47,341 bases of DNA from NCBI GenBank assembly GCA_022794615.1, contig JAAWFD010000033.1, forward strand, positions 1-47,341. Direction: 5' to 3'. Below the pieces are notes generated by a model. That model was given only the letters and a program-made list of their open reading frames with translations, was not told where the DNA came from and made no database searches. Below are positions 34,815-42,787 of this stretch, piece after piece. Both the position numbers and the translations under genes were made by a program. The stretch is from Clostridia bacterium. GTDB taxonomy: Bacteria; Bacillota; Clostridia; TANB77; CAG-508. Every line of letters begins with the position of its first letter. The first letter of the stretch is position 1.

Positions 34815-35225
34815 ATGAAAATATTAATTATATGTAGTAAAGCATTTTATAAGCATATAGCACCAATAAAAGAAAAATTAGAAGAAATGGGACATATAGT
34901 AGAATTACCAAATTCATATTATGAACCAGATGCAGAAAAGAAAAGTTGGGATTTAGGAAAAAAAGAACATGCAGAATTTAAAGCTAGAATGTTTAGAATG
35001 AGTGAAGAAAGAATTGCAACAATGGATGCAGTATTAACATTAAATTTTGATAAAAATGGAAAAAAGAATTATATAGGTGGAGCAACATTTATTGAAATAT
35101 ATGAGGCATTTATAAAAAATAAAAAAATATATTTATATAATGATATTCCAGAAGGAATGTTATATGATGAAATATCAGGATTTTCGCCAAAAGTTATAAA
35201 TGGAGATTTAAGTTTAGTAAAATAA
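34815..35225 (+). CDS. nucleoside 2-deoxyribosyltransferase-like protein
   Basis: A 136-residue cytoplasmic protein with a Rossmann-like beginning (MKILIICSKAFYKHI), a central stretch MDAVLTLNFDKNGKKNYIGG and an acidic helix ATFIEIYEAF. The pattern (Asp-Ala-Val-Leu, then Asn-Tyr-Ile-Gly-Gly and a Glu) resembles small nucleoside 2-deoxyribosyltransferase-like proteins common near mobile elements. A catalytic role is plausible but unproven. The ATG at 34815 has GAGGAGG upstream; an in-frame ATG at 34794 precedes the ribosome site. Confidence 0.65.
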   Translation: MKILIICSKAFYKHIAPIKEKLEEMGHIVELPNSYYEPDAEKKSWDLGKKEHAEFKARMFRMSEERIATMDAVLTLNFDKNGKKNYIGGATFIEIYEAFIKNKKIYLYNDIPEGMLYDEISGFSPKVINGDLSLVK

Positions 35226-35254
35226 AGGAGAAAGATTAGAGAGAATTAAAAATT

Positions 35255-35465
35255 AAAGGCGTTTATAAACATTAAAAAGGAGATTTATATATTGTCGAAG
35301 ATGTTTTTATCATAGTGAAACAGGAGAAAAAATTGTTGCATCTAGAGCTTTATATGGAGATAATAAATTATGGGCAAGACTTATGATATGTTTTTAGATG
35401 AAGTTAATAAAAATGGTCAAAAATATAGATTTGAAGTACAAAATATAAAGAGTGTACAAGATTAG
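35255..35465 (+). pseudogene. DUF1653-family remnant, several frameshifts
   Basis: Fragments of a DUF1653 protein can be read in three frames: GVYKH then KGDLYIVEDV, then YHSETGEKIVASRALYGDN-KLWAR, then YDMFLDEVNKNGQKYRFE to a TAG at 35465. In the intact family these join as one domain of about 70 residues, with W-x-R-P-x-x-M-F at the last junction, where one base is missing. Function of DUF1653 is unknown. Decay here shows the island is degrading. Confidence 0.7.
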
Positions 35466-35482
35466 AAAATTAGGAGAAGTAT

Positions 35483-35917
35483 ATGTATTATTCAGAAATG
35501 ATACAAGCAGTAAAAATTCTTGCAAATGAATGGAATTTAGGTAAAAAAGAATGTGGTGTGACTGGTAATATTTGTGCTTGGATATATTTATTTACAGTAT
35601 TAGAAGAAAGCGAAAAAATTGTTACTTATAAGAATGGCAGAAAATTAGTTGGATTTAGTGGATATTCAAAAGCTAATTCTAAAAAACATTTATTGAAAAA
35701 GAAATTTTACACAATTATGAAAAAACAATTATACAAAAGTAAAGATATTAAAGATTTAGATGCTTTAAAGGTTTATGAAAACAATTATAATTATTTACCT
35801 AAAGAATTAGAAAACTATTTTGATGGAGAAGTTTCTATATTGATAGTTGACAAAGATTATAGAGGAAAAAATATTGGAAAGAAATTATTACTTGAAAATG
35901 AAGTTATATGTAATTAG
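35483..35917 (+). CDS. GNAT-type acetyltransferase, C-terminally truncated
   Basis: A 144-residue protein. The last third contains the acetyl-CoA-binding motif of GNAT enzymes, VDKDYRGKNIGKKLLLE (R-G-x-x-I-G-x-x-L), but stops only a few residues later, so the C-terminal beta-strands are missing. An intact enzyme would continue about 40-60 residues. Probably non-functional or shortened. AGGAGAAGTAT precedes the ATG. Confidence 0.6.
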   Translation: MYYSEMIQAVKILANEWNLGKKECGVTGNICAWIYLFTVLEESEKIVTYKNGRKLVGFSGYSKANSKKHLLKKKFYTIMKKQLYKSKDIKDLDALKVYENNYNYLPKELENYFDGEVSILIVDKDYRGKNIGKKLLLENEVICN

Positions 35918-36391
35918 ATATGGATTGACAAAGTGCAATGTTGAAAAAACGTATAATGGAAATTAGATGAAGATATAAATGAAACAGGAATATTACAAAC
36001 TAAAAAAGCACAAGAATTGCATAAAATTTTAAGAAAAATGCGTATGAATCGTGTTGTAATTCTAGTAGCATAATCTTCTTTAAAACAGAAATAGCAAGGG
36101 TTTGATGTTCTACAGGCAAATTACCTGCTCAGCCTAGTGTTTTTATAGGATTTAACATCTTATAAGAACACTTTTTATTATGTTGATAATTTATGGACGT
36201 ATTTCATATTTACGCCTTTTCTTGTATTTACTGATATCTATACATTATATAGTTTATTTATATAAAGTACACCCATATTATTTATCAATAAATGCACCAA
36301 TTTATCAAATATTTTATGGAATTTTTTATTCAAATATGATATAATATATATGTAACCAATAGTAGAATATTACCATTTGCAGGAGGACAAA
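35918..36391. other. decayed stretch of the island
   Basis: A short open run at about 35965-36073 (ending ...RMNRVVILVA) looks like the tail of a lost gene. A terminator-like hairpin AGTGTT/AACACT lies at 36138-36177. A nine-base match to the tRNA-Gly 3' end (TACCTGCTC, 36122-36130) is too short to call an attachment site. The rest is A/T-rich without a gene. Confidence 0.4.
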
Positions 36392-36832
36392 ATGCCGAAA
36401 AGTGTTAAAAAAATCCCGTTTATATTTGATGAAGTCAAGGTAATACTTGACGGAACTGCAGACCAAAGGAAAGCACAAGAAGCAAAAGTAATGAAATGTG
36501 CTACTGACTTTGAAGCAAAATTGATTTCTCAGAGAGAAGAAGAGGAAAAAACAGTTCTAACTTTTCGAACGGGCAATAATGGAGACAGTTTAAAGGTATT
36601 ACTCTCCAATTTGGCAAAAAGTGTGGAAAAAGTTGAGCTACATTCAGAAGTAGTTAAAGTGACACTTACTGGAACTGCAATCGAAAGAAAAGCAGAAGAG
36701 GCAAAAGTGATGAAACTTGCTACGGACTTTAAAGCAAAACTAATTTCACAGAGAGAGGAAGACGAAAAAACGTTTCTAACCTTTCAAACAGGTGATAATG
36801 GAAATACTTTAGAAGCGGTACTTTCCAATTAA
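36392..36832 (+). CDS. hypothetical protein of two tandem ~60-residue repeats
   Basis: 146 residues made of two similar halves (about residues 11-70 and 88-146). Each runs VKV-L-GTA--RKA-EAKVMK, then ATDF-AKLISQREE, then KT-LTF-TG-NG and ends LSN. Identity between halves is about 70% and is also clear in the DNA, so the duplication is fairly recent. No signal peptide or membrane segment. An HPr-like or small alpha/beta fold is imaginable but there is no diagnostic motif. The ATG at 36392 has GCAGGAGGACAAA upstream. G+C is higher than the chromosome's. A terminator follows at about 36838-36870. Confidence 0.65.
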   Translation: MPKSVKKIPFIFDEVKVILDGTADQRKAQEAKVMKCATDFEAKLISQREEEEKTVLTFRTGNNGDSLKVLLSNLAKSVEKVELHSEVVKVTLTGTAIERKAEEAKVMKLATDFKAKLISQREEDEKTFLTFQTGDNGNTLEAVLSN

Positions 36833-37122
36833 AATGAATTACCATCAGTGTATTTTTACTGGTGGTATTTTCATTTCTGAGTAAAAAAGTTATAAATGAT
36901 GACAATGCTTTGAAAAAGTTATAAAAAATATTAAAATTAACTTTTGACTACTCATGAAGAAAAAATATATAGGTTAAAAATTTTGAAAGAGAGTACCAAA
37001 AATAATATTGCTTAAAAAATAACAAATAAACAGCATAGGAGGTACTCAAAGTATATATTTATCAAAAAAGTATGACATATAATTTCTAATCTGCAAAAAT
37101 TAATATAAAATTTAATAATTCT

Positions 37123-37151
37123 TTGACAAATATATGATTTATATATATAAT
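37123..37151 (+). promoter_or_regulatory. promoter of the large WG-like gene
   Basis: Consensus -35 TTGACA (37123-37128), 17-bp spacer, -10 TATAAT (37146-37151). The preceding 36833-37120 holds only the terminator of the gene before and A/T-rich sequence. Confidence 0.8.
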
Positions 37152-37182
37152 AAAAAAAATAAATTAAGGGGGATAAATTTTT

Positions 37183-38916
37183 ATGAAAAATAAAAAGAAA
37201 ATGCTAATAGTTTCGATAGTTAGTATAATTACTATATTAGCAGTAGTAATAACAGCAATAATCATATTTAATAATTCAAAAACAAGAACAAAAAAAGAAG
37301 AGGAAAGAGAAGTTTTTACATTAATATACAAAGATGAAGAGAATTATTATTATGCTGATGAAAAAGAAAAAATATATACATTTACAGGTTATAAAAAAAT
37401 AGGAGAGTTTAAAAACGGTCTAGCAATTGCTTCTAAAGAGATAGACAAAGAAAGACAATATGCTATTATAGACAAAAATGAAAAACAAATTGTAAAATTT
37501 GGAACATATGACTATATAAAGACAACAGATAATGATAAATATTATGAAGTGAAAAAAGATTCTCTAAATGGAATAATTGATGAAAAAGGAAATATTATAA
37601 TACCTCTAGAATATGATCAAATATCAACTTATAACAATTTAGGTATTTTCTATGTAGAAAAAGATGATAAATATTATTATTTATCTGAAAATGGAAAAGT
37701 AATTTGCGAAACAGAGGAAAAAGGATTTTTCAATAATTCAATAAATTATTCTTTCAGAATTAATTCTAGTTATGATTATTTAATTAAAATCGATAATAAC
37801 TATTATAATGCCAAAACAGGGGATGTGATTTTTAAAGATAGAGAAAAGATAAATTTTCAATACAATATATTATTTGAAAATAATAAAGTCAGCATTTATG
37901 ACAAAAATCTAAAGTTAAAAGAAGAATTAAAAGATCAGAATGTGTTAGAAATAAAAATCGAAAAAACAGATACAAATTATATAATATTAATAGAAACAAT
38001 AAAAAAGGACGATAACACTACATATCAAAAATATAGGATATACGATGAAGAATTAAAACTGAAAAAAGAAGTGGACGATATTAATGTAAAATATGTTACA
38101 TATATAAATTGTAGAGAAGAATACTTCTATATAGTAGAAAGTGATGGTAAAACTAGTGGAGACAAGAAAATAAGAATAATATTATTTAATAAAGATTTAA
38201 AAGAATTTATAAGGGAAGATTCAACTTATTCATCTTTCCATATTAATAGCAAAAATGAAATTACTGTTATAAGTAGAGATGATAAAGCTAATAAAGTATA
38301 TTTTTATAATACAAAAGGAGAGAAGGTTGCAACTATAGAGAATTTTAGCTACGATGAAAAATGTTATAAAAGTGGAGATTATATAGCATTAAAAAGCAGA
38401 ACAGATAAAACTTATAGTATTTATAAAACAAATGGTGAATTAATAGCAACTGGAGCGAATTACATAGATGAATTAACTAACAAAATTATAAAAATAACAA
38501 GAAGATCAAGCAACGAAAATTCAGTAATATTTGAAAACGGAAAAGAGATAAAACTTAATAATTATGATTGGAACTTATATGGAGAAACAATAATAGCAAT
38601 AAATTTAAGAGAAAAGAAAGTAAAGACATATGATAAACAAGGGAATTTAAAAAATGAATTTTCAGATATTATAGGAATAGATAGCTGTAATAGCAAATAT
38701 ATCACATCAAATAGATATGTATTATTAAAGGGGAATGGTAAAATAATATCATTTGATACATTAAATAATAAAAAAGTATTTGAATTTGAAAAAGACTCAA
38801 TGGCAGGAGATTATGTTGTAAGAGGAAATTACGCTGGAAGTGGTGTATATATTATAGAATTAGAAGACGGATTTTATAATTTTGAAGGAAAAAAATTATT
38901 AGATAAAAAGAAATAA
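37183..38916 (+). CDS. large membrane-anchored WG-repeat-like protein
   Basis: 577 residues with one N-terminal transmembrane helix (IVSIVSIITILAVVITAIII) and a long outer beta-rich domain. The first half shows WG-like units: KDSLNGIIDEKGNIIIPLEY is the classical pattern (G-x-I-D-x-x-G-x-x-I-I-P-x-x-Y). The second half has beta-propeller-like repeats (IYDEELKLKKEVDD, VYFYNTKGEKVATIENF, TYDKQGNLKNEFSD). Resembles the smaller protein at 27713. Likely a surface interaction protein; binding partner unknown. AAGGGGGATAA precedes the ATG. Confidence 0.75.
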   Translation: MKNKKKMLIVSIVSIITILAVVITAIIIFNNSKTRTKKEEEREVFTLIYKDEENYYYADEKEKIYTFTGYKKIGEFKNGLAIASKEIDKERQYAIIDKNEKQIVKFGTYDYIKTTDNDKYYEVKKDSLNGIIDEKGNIIIPLEYDQISTYNNLGIFYVEKDDKYYYLSENGKVICETEEKGFFNNSINYSFRINSSYDYLIKIDNNYYNAKTGDVIFKDREKINFQYNILFENNKVSIYDKNLKLKEELKDQNVLEIKIEKTDTNYIILIETIKKDDNTTYQKYRIYDEELKLKKEVDDINVKYVTYINCREEYFYIVESDGKTSGDKKIRIILFNKDLKEFIREDSTYSSFHINSKNEITVISRDDKANKVYFYNTKGEKVATIENFSYDEKCYKSGDYIALKSRTDKTYSIYKTNGELIATGANYIDELTNKIIKITRRSSNENSVIFENGKEIKLNNYDWNLYGETIIAINLREKKVKTYDKQGNLKNEFSDIIGIDSCNSKYITSNRYVLLKGNGKIISFDTLNNKKVFEFEKDSMAGDYVVRGNYAGSGVYIIELEDGFYNFEGKKLLDKKK

Positions 38917-39018
38917 ATTTTAAAAGATATAAAAATACTATTAATAAAATGGAAAAAGGAGAAGAAGTTCTCCTTTTTCATTTGAATATTAAAAGGCAAC
39001 GAAAAAGGAAAATAAGTA

Positions 39019-39047
39019 TTGCAAAAGGACAAAAAATGTGATAAAAT
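39019..39047 (+). promoter_or_regulatory. promoter of rpsF-ssb-rpsR
   Basis: -35 TTGCAA (39019-39024), 17-bp spacer, -10 TAAAAT (39042-39047). Confidence 0.6.
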
Positions 39048-39086
39048 AGCAATGCTTTAAAAATAAGGAAAAAGTAAGAAATCCTT

Positions 39087-39105
39087 ACCCGTAAAAAAGG
39101 CGGGT
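39087..39105 (+). promoter_or_regulatory. leader hairpin before rpsF, possible S6:S18 autoregulatory site
   Basis: ACCCG/CGGGT pairs across a nine-base loop in the short leader. rpsF leaders in many bacteria carry a CCG-containing hairpin bound by the S6-S18 pair. The fit here is only partial. Confidence 0.35.
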
Positions 39106-39122
39106 TATAAATCCAAAGGGAG

Positions 39123-39416
39123 GTGAAAATAATGAATAAATACGAAAGTGTTATCATTATTAGTCCAAAAGTTGATGAAGAAGGTTTAAAAGCAATAGAA
39201 ACAAAATTCACAGGGCTAATAAATGAAAATGGAAAAGTAGAAGAAGTAAAAAATATGGGATTAAAAAAATTAGCATATGAAATAAAGAAAAACAAAGAAG
39301 CACATTACATGTTATTTACTTTCGAAGCAGAACCAAGTTCAATAACTGAACTAGAAAGAATATATAGAATAACAGATGAAATATTAAAATTCATTGTAGT
39401 AAGAAAAGAAGACTAA
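39123..39416 (+). CDS. rpsF: 30S ribosomal protein S6
   Basis: 97 residues with the S6 ferredoxin-like fold. YESVVIISPKVDEEGL is the first strand, GLKKLAYEIKKNKEAHYMLF the central part with the conserved Tyr-Glu-Ile, and EILKFIVVR the end. Binds 16S rRNA together with S18. GGGAGGTG precedes the ATG. Operon with ssb and rpsR, as in most Firmicutes. Confidence 0.98.
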   Translation: MKIMNKYESVIIISPKVDEEGLKAIETKFTGLINENGKVEEVKNMGLKKLAYEIKKNKEAHYMLFTFEAEPSSITELERIYRITDEILKFIVVRKED

Positions 39417-39467
39417 GACAAAAAAATAGAGGCCTTAGAATAAAGTAAAAGAAAGGTATGTGAAAAA

Positions 39468-39908
39468 ATGAACAAAGTAATATTAATGGGAAGATTAACA
39501 AGAGATCCAGAAACAAGATACACACAAACAAATAACACAGTAGTATCATCATTCTCACTTGCAGTAAATAGAAGATTTGCAAAGCAAGGAGAAGAAAGAC
39601 AAGCAGATTTCATAAACGTAGTTGCATGGAGCAAACTAGGAGAATTCTGCAGTAAATACTTTAAGAAAGGCCAACAAGTAGGTATCATAGGAAGAATACA
39701 AACAAGAACATGGGATGATGACAAAGGAGTAAAACATTACATAACAGAAGTAGTAGCAGAAGAAGCATACTTCGCAGACAGCAAAAGAGATGGAGAAGCA
39801 TCAGGAAGTTCATTTGAAAATACATTTGGAACAGCATTTGCTGGTGGAGCATCAGGAGCTGGGGAATCTGACTTTGATGTATCTGCAAGTGATGACCTAC
39901 CATTTTAA
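39468..39908 (+). CDS. ssb: single-stranded DNA-binding protein
   Basis: 146 residues. The OB-fold begins NKVILMGRLTRDPETRYT, with the DNA-binding aromatic residues in NVVAWSKLGEF. The C-terminus is Gly/Ala/Ser-rich and ends in the acidic partner-binding tip DDLPF. Coats single-stranded DNA in replication and repair. GAAAGG upstream; between rpsF and rpsR. Confidence 0.98.
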   Translation: MNKVILMGRLTRDPETRYTQTNNTVVSSFSLAVNRRFAKQGEERQADFINVVAWSKLGEFCSKYFKKGQQVGIIGRIQTRTWDDDKGVKHYITEVVAEEAYFADSKRDGEASGSSFENTFGTAFAGGASGAGESDFDVSASDDLPF

Positions 39909-39928
39909 AATAGAGGAGGGAAAATAAC

Positions 39929-40216
39929 ATGGCAGACAAAAAACAAAACAAAAAATTCAATAAAAACAATAATAATTATGATGAAGATTATAATCCAAAG
40001 TTTAGAAAACAAAGAAAGAAAGTATGCGTATTATGTAGTGACAAAGACTTTAACTTAGATTATAAAAACATAGAACAATTAAAAAAATTCGTAAATGAAA
40101 AAGGAAAAATTTTACCAAGAAGAACAACAGGAGCATGTGCAAAACACCAAAGAGACATAACATTAGCCATAAAAAGAGCAAGACACATAGCAATATTACC
40201 ATATGCACAAGACTAA
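39929..40216 (+). CDS. rpsR: 30S ribosomal protein S18
   Basis: 95 residues. Lys/Asn-rich N-terminal extension, then the S18 domain ([46 protein letters not shown]). Partner of S6 on the small-subunit platform. A CVLC pair near residue 32 recalls the zinc-binding C+ type, of which the second half is not complete. GAGGAGGGAAAATAAC precedes the ATG; terminator at 40247-40276. Confidence 0.98.
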   Translation: MADKKQNKKFNKNNNNYDEDYNPKFRKQRKKVCVLCSDKDFNLDYKNIEQLKKFVNEKGKILPRRTTGACAKHQRDITLAIKRARHIAILPYAQD

Positions 40217-40246
40217 AAATAAAAAGTAAAAAATATTACAATAAAA

Positions 40247-40276
40247 GTAAAACCGTTGAAATATCAACGGTTTTAC
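40247..40276 (+). terminator. terminator after rpsR
   Basis: Perfect 13-bp inverted repeat GTAAAACCGTTGA/TCAACGGTTTTAC. Confidence 0.85.
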
Positions 40277-40329
40277 TTGAATAAAATTATCTTGAAAAAG
40301 AGGAGAAAAAGAAAGAATAATGATTTAAA

Positions 40330-40543
40330 AATAATTTTATTATTTTAAATCTATCCAGTTACGATAACTCTAAGAACGAAGATAAGTTTGTCGTTCAAGC
40401 AAAGCAAGTTTGAATAACTTATGCGTAAAGAAACGAAACTGGATAGAGATATCTTATACAGAATTCTATGTAAGTTTTAAAGCTTACAAAATTATAAGAA
40501 AGGTGGAATATGTTAGCTTTAAGAACTAACATATGATAGGAAA
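40330..40543 (+). promoter_or_regulatory. conserved leader element, copy 2
   Basis: Begins with the same A/T block as copy 1 (40330-40346). TCTATCCAGTT (40350-40360) pairs perfectly over 11 bp with AACTGGATAGA (40437-40447) around a 76-base insert with minor hairpins. Then come a hairpin GTAAG/CTTAC (40470-40487), a ribosome site GAAAGGTGG, and a 9-bp hairpin ATATGTTAG/CTAACATAT (40508-40534) that covers the start of an eight-codon ORF. Copy 1 lies before the gene at 27210. Confidence 0.65.
40510..40536 (+). CDS. leader mini-ORF MLALRTNI
   Basis: Eight codons with GAAAGGTGG upstream, ending seven bases before the ATG of the downstream gene. Similar to MSALKANIH in copy 1 (M-x-A-L-K/R-A/T-N-I). 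The start codon is paired in the hairpin, so access to it is probably regulated. Confidence 0.5.
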   Translation: MLALRTNI

Positions 40544-41797
40544 ATGAACAAATTAGGAATAAAAGAAGAAATATTAGAACTAGGGAAACAAACGGAGAAA
40601 GAACTAAAACCAATATACGAAAAAATAGAAAGTATATGCGAGAAAAATAGTGAGAAAGTATTATCAGCATTTCAAGAAAGTGGATTAGCAGAAATGCACT
40701 TACACAGTTCAAACGGATATGGAATAGATGAAGCAGGTCGAAATAAAATAGAAGAAATATATTCAAGAATATTTAAAACAGAAGATGCACTAGTAAGGAT
40801 ACAGTTAACATCAGGAACACAAGCACTAGCAACAACTTTATCAGCACTATTAAGACCAGGAGATACAATGTTAAGTATAACAGGAGCACCATACGATACA
40901 TTACAAACAATTATAGGAATAGGAAAAGAAGTAAGTAAAAGTTCTCTAAAATCATACAATATAAAATACGAGCAGATAGAACTAAAAAACAATGATTTTG
41001 ATATAGAAAGAATAAAAAACAGATTGTTAAATAAAAAAGAAAAAATAAAATTAATTGAAATACAAAGATCAAGAGGATATTCAACAAGAAAGAGTTTAAC
41101 AGTACAACAAATAGAAGAAGCAATAAAAGCAATAAGAGAAGTAGACAAAGAAGTAATAATAATGGTAGACAACTGTTATGGAGAATTTGTACAAGAAAAA
41201 GAGCCAACACAAGTAGGGGCAGACATAATGGTAGGGTCATTAATGAAAAATCTTGGAGCTGGAATAGCAACAGGAGGAGCATATATAGTAGGAAAAGAGA
41301 AACTAATAGAATTATGTGCAGAAAGATTAACTTCACCAGGTATAGGAAAAGAAATAGGACCATCACTAAATCAAAATCCACTAATATTAAAAGGACTATT
41401 TTTTGCACCAAGTGTTGTAGCAAGTACATTAAAAACAATGATATTTGCAAGCAGAATGTTAGAAAAACTAGGATATAATGTAGAGCCCAAATATGATGAA
41501 AAAAGAGCGGATATAGTACAGACTATAGTATTAAAAGATGAACAAAAACTAATAAAATTTTGCCAAGGAATACAAAGTGGCTCACCGATAGATAGTAATG
41601 TAAAACCAGAGCCATCAAATATGGGAGGTTATGAAAATAAAGTAATAATGGCAGCAGGAACATTTACACAAGGTTCAACAATAGAATTAAGTTGTGATGG
41701 CCCAATACGAGAGCCATATATAGCATATATGCAAGGAGGACTTACATATGAATATGGTAAATTTGGAATATTAAAAGCAATTACATATATGGAATAA
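40544..41797 (+). CDS. aluminium-resistance/methionine gamma-lyase-like PLP protein (YnbB family)
   Basis: 417-residue fold-type I PLP protein. Recognisable parts: AEMHLHSSNGYGIDEAGR near the N-terminus, TSGTQALATTLSALLRPGD (cofactor phosphate region), MVDNCYGEF (cofactor Asp) and the Schiff-base lysine in GSLMKNLGAGIATGGAYI. This matches the widespread family often called aluminium resistance protein, whose real substrate is unsettled. Translation seems to depend on the leader mini-ORF because no good ribosome site lies directly before the ATG. A radical-SAM gene follows after 45 bases. Confidence 0.88.
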   Translation: MNKLGIKEEILELGKQTEKELKPIYEKIESICEKNSEKVLSAFQESGLAEMHLHSSNGYGIDEAGRNKIEEIYSRIFKTEDALVRIQLTSGTQALATTLSALLRPGDTMLSITGAPYDTLQTIIGIGKEVSKSSLKSYNIKYEQIELKNNDFDIERIKNRLLNKKEKIKLIEIQRSRGYSTRKSLTVQQIEEAIKAIREVDKEVIIMVDNCYGEFVQEKEPTQVGADIMVGSLMKNLGAGIATGGAYIVGKEKLIELCAERLTSPGIGKEIGPSLNQNPLILKGLFFAPSVVASTLKTMIFASRMLEKLGYNVEPKYDEKRADIVQTIVLKDEQKLIKFCQGIQSGSPIDSNVKPEPSNMGGYENKVIMAAGTFTQGSTIELSCDGPIREPYIAYMQGGLTYEYGKFGILKAITYME

Positions 41798-41842
41798 AAA
41801 AATATTAAAAGACACAAAAAATATCTAAATGGAGCAAAGATA

Positions 41843-42739
41843 ATGAAAATAGAAGAATTAGAAAAATGTGAAATATGCCCACATAAATGCAAAGTAAATA
41901 GAAATGAAAACGAAGTAGGAAGGTGCAAGTCAAGAGACACAGTAAAAATAGCACTATATTCCATACATAATTTTGAAGAGCCTTGTATCAGTGGAGAAAG
42001 AGGATCAGGAACAGTATTTTTTTCAAACTGTAATATGAATTGCATATATTGCCAAAATTATGAGATAAGTCAGCAAGGAAAAGGAAAAGAAATAACAGTA
42101 AAGGAATTAGCAGATATATTTATACGACAGCAAAATCAAAATGTAGAAAATATTAATTTAGTAACGCCTACAAGTTATGCAATGCAAATCATGGAGGCAA
42201 TAAAGATAGCAAAAGGAAATGGATTAAAAATACCAATAGTATATAATACAAATGGGTATGAGGATATAGAAACAATTAAGAAATTAAATGGATATATCGA
42301 TATTTATTTACCAGACCTAAAGTATTACTATAATGAGTTAGGAGAAAAATATTCTAAAGTAAAAAACTACTTTGAAATAAGTACACAAGCAATAAAAGAA
42401 ATGTATAAACAAGTAGGAATACCTAAACTAGATGAAAATGGAATTATGAAAAAAGGATTAATGATAAGACATTTGGTCTTGCCAAACAATATTGAAAATA
42501 GTAAAAAAGTATTAAATTGGATTAAAGAAAATTTAGATGAAAATATTTTTGTCAGTGTTATGGCTCAATACTTTCCAACGTATATGGCAAAAAATGTGGA
42601 AAACTTAAATAGAAAACTGACATTACAAGAATATGAAGAGATAGAAAATTATTTATTTAGCTTAAATTTAGATAATGGATATATACAAGAACTAGGGGAA
42701 CATGAAGAAGAATATGTTCCAAATTGGGATTTTAAATAA
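41843..42739 (+). CDS. radical SAM protein, PflA-like (COG1313 type)
   Basis: A 298-residue iron-sulfur enzyme. The N-terminal Cys pair in CEICPHKCKVNR is followed by the radical-SAM cluster motif CNMNCIYC (C-x3-C-x2-C) and the downstream VYNTNGYE and YLPDLKYY stretches. This layout is typical of uncharacterised pyruvate formate-lyase-activating-like proteins encoded alone; no glycyl-radical enzyme is nearby, so the partner is unknown. The ribosome site (GGAGCAAAGATA) is moderate. Confidence 0.9.
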   Translation: MKIEELEKCEICPHKCKVNRNENEVGRCKSRDTVKIALYSIHNFEEPCISGERGSGTVFFSNCNMNCIYCQNYEISQQGKGKEITVKELADIFIRQQNQNVENINLVTPTSYAMQIMEAIKIAKGNGLKIPIVYNTNGYEDIETIKKLNGYIDIYLPDLKYYYNELGEKYSKVKNYFEISTQAIKEMYKQVGIPKLDENGIMKKGLMIRHLVLPNNIENSKKVLNWIKENLDENIFVSVMAQYFPTYMAKNVENLNRKLTLQEYEEIENYLFSLNLDNGYIQELGEHEEEYVPNWDFK

Positions 42740-42787
42740 TATAATAATAGCTTTTGGTTAAACTAAACCTATGAATAGGAGGAAAAA

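Noticed and set aside
35927..35960. TTGACA...TATAAT as a promoter
   Set aside because: The boxes are 21 bp apart, too far for a normal sigma-A promoter, and no intact gene follows.
36122..36130. Match to the tRNA-Gly 3' end as an island attachment site
   Set aside because: Only nine bases match (TACCTGCTC) and the neighbouring bases differ, which is too little for an attR claim.
40500..40512. GAAAGGTGGAAT read as a T-box sequence
   Set aside because: It lacks the full T-box core and there is no terminator/antiterminator pair; it functions better as the mini-ORF ribosome site.
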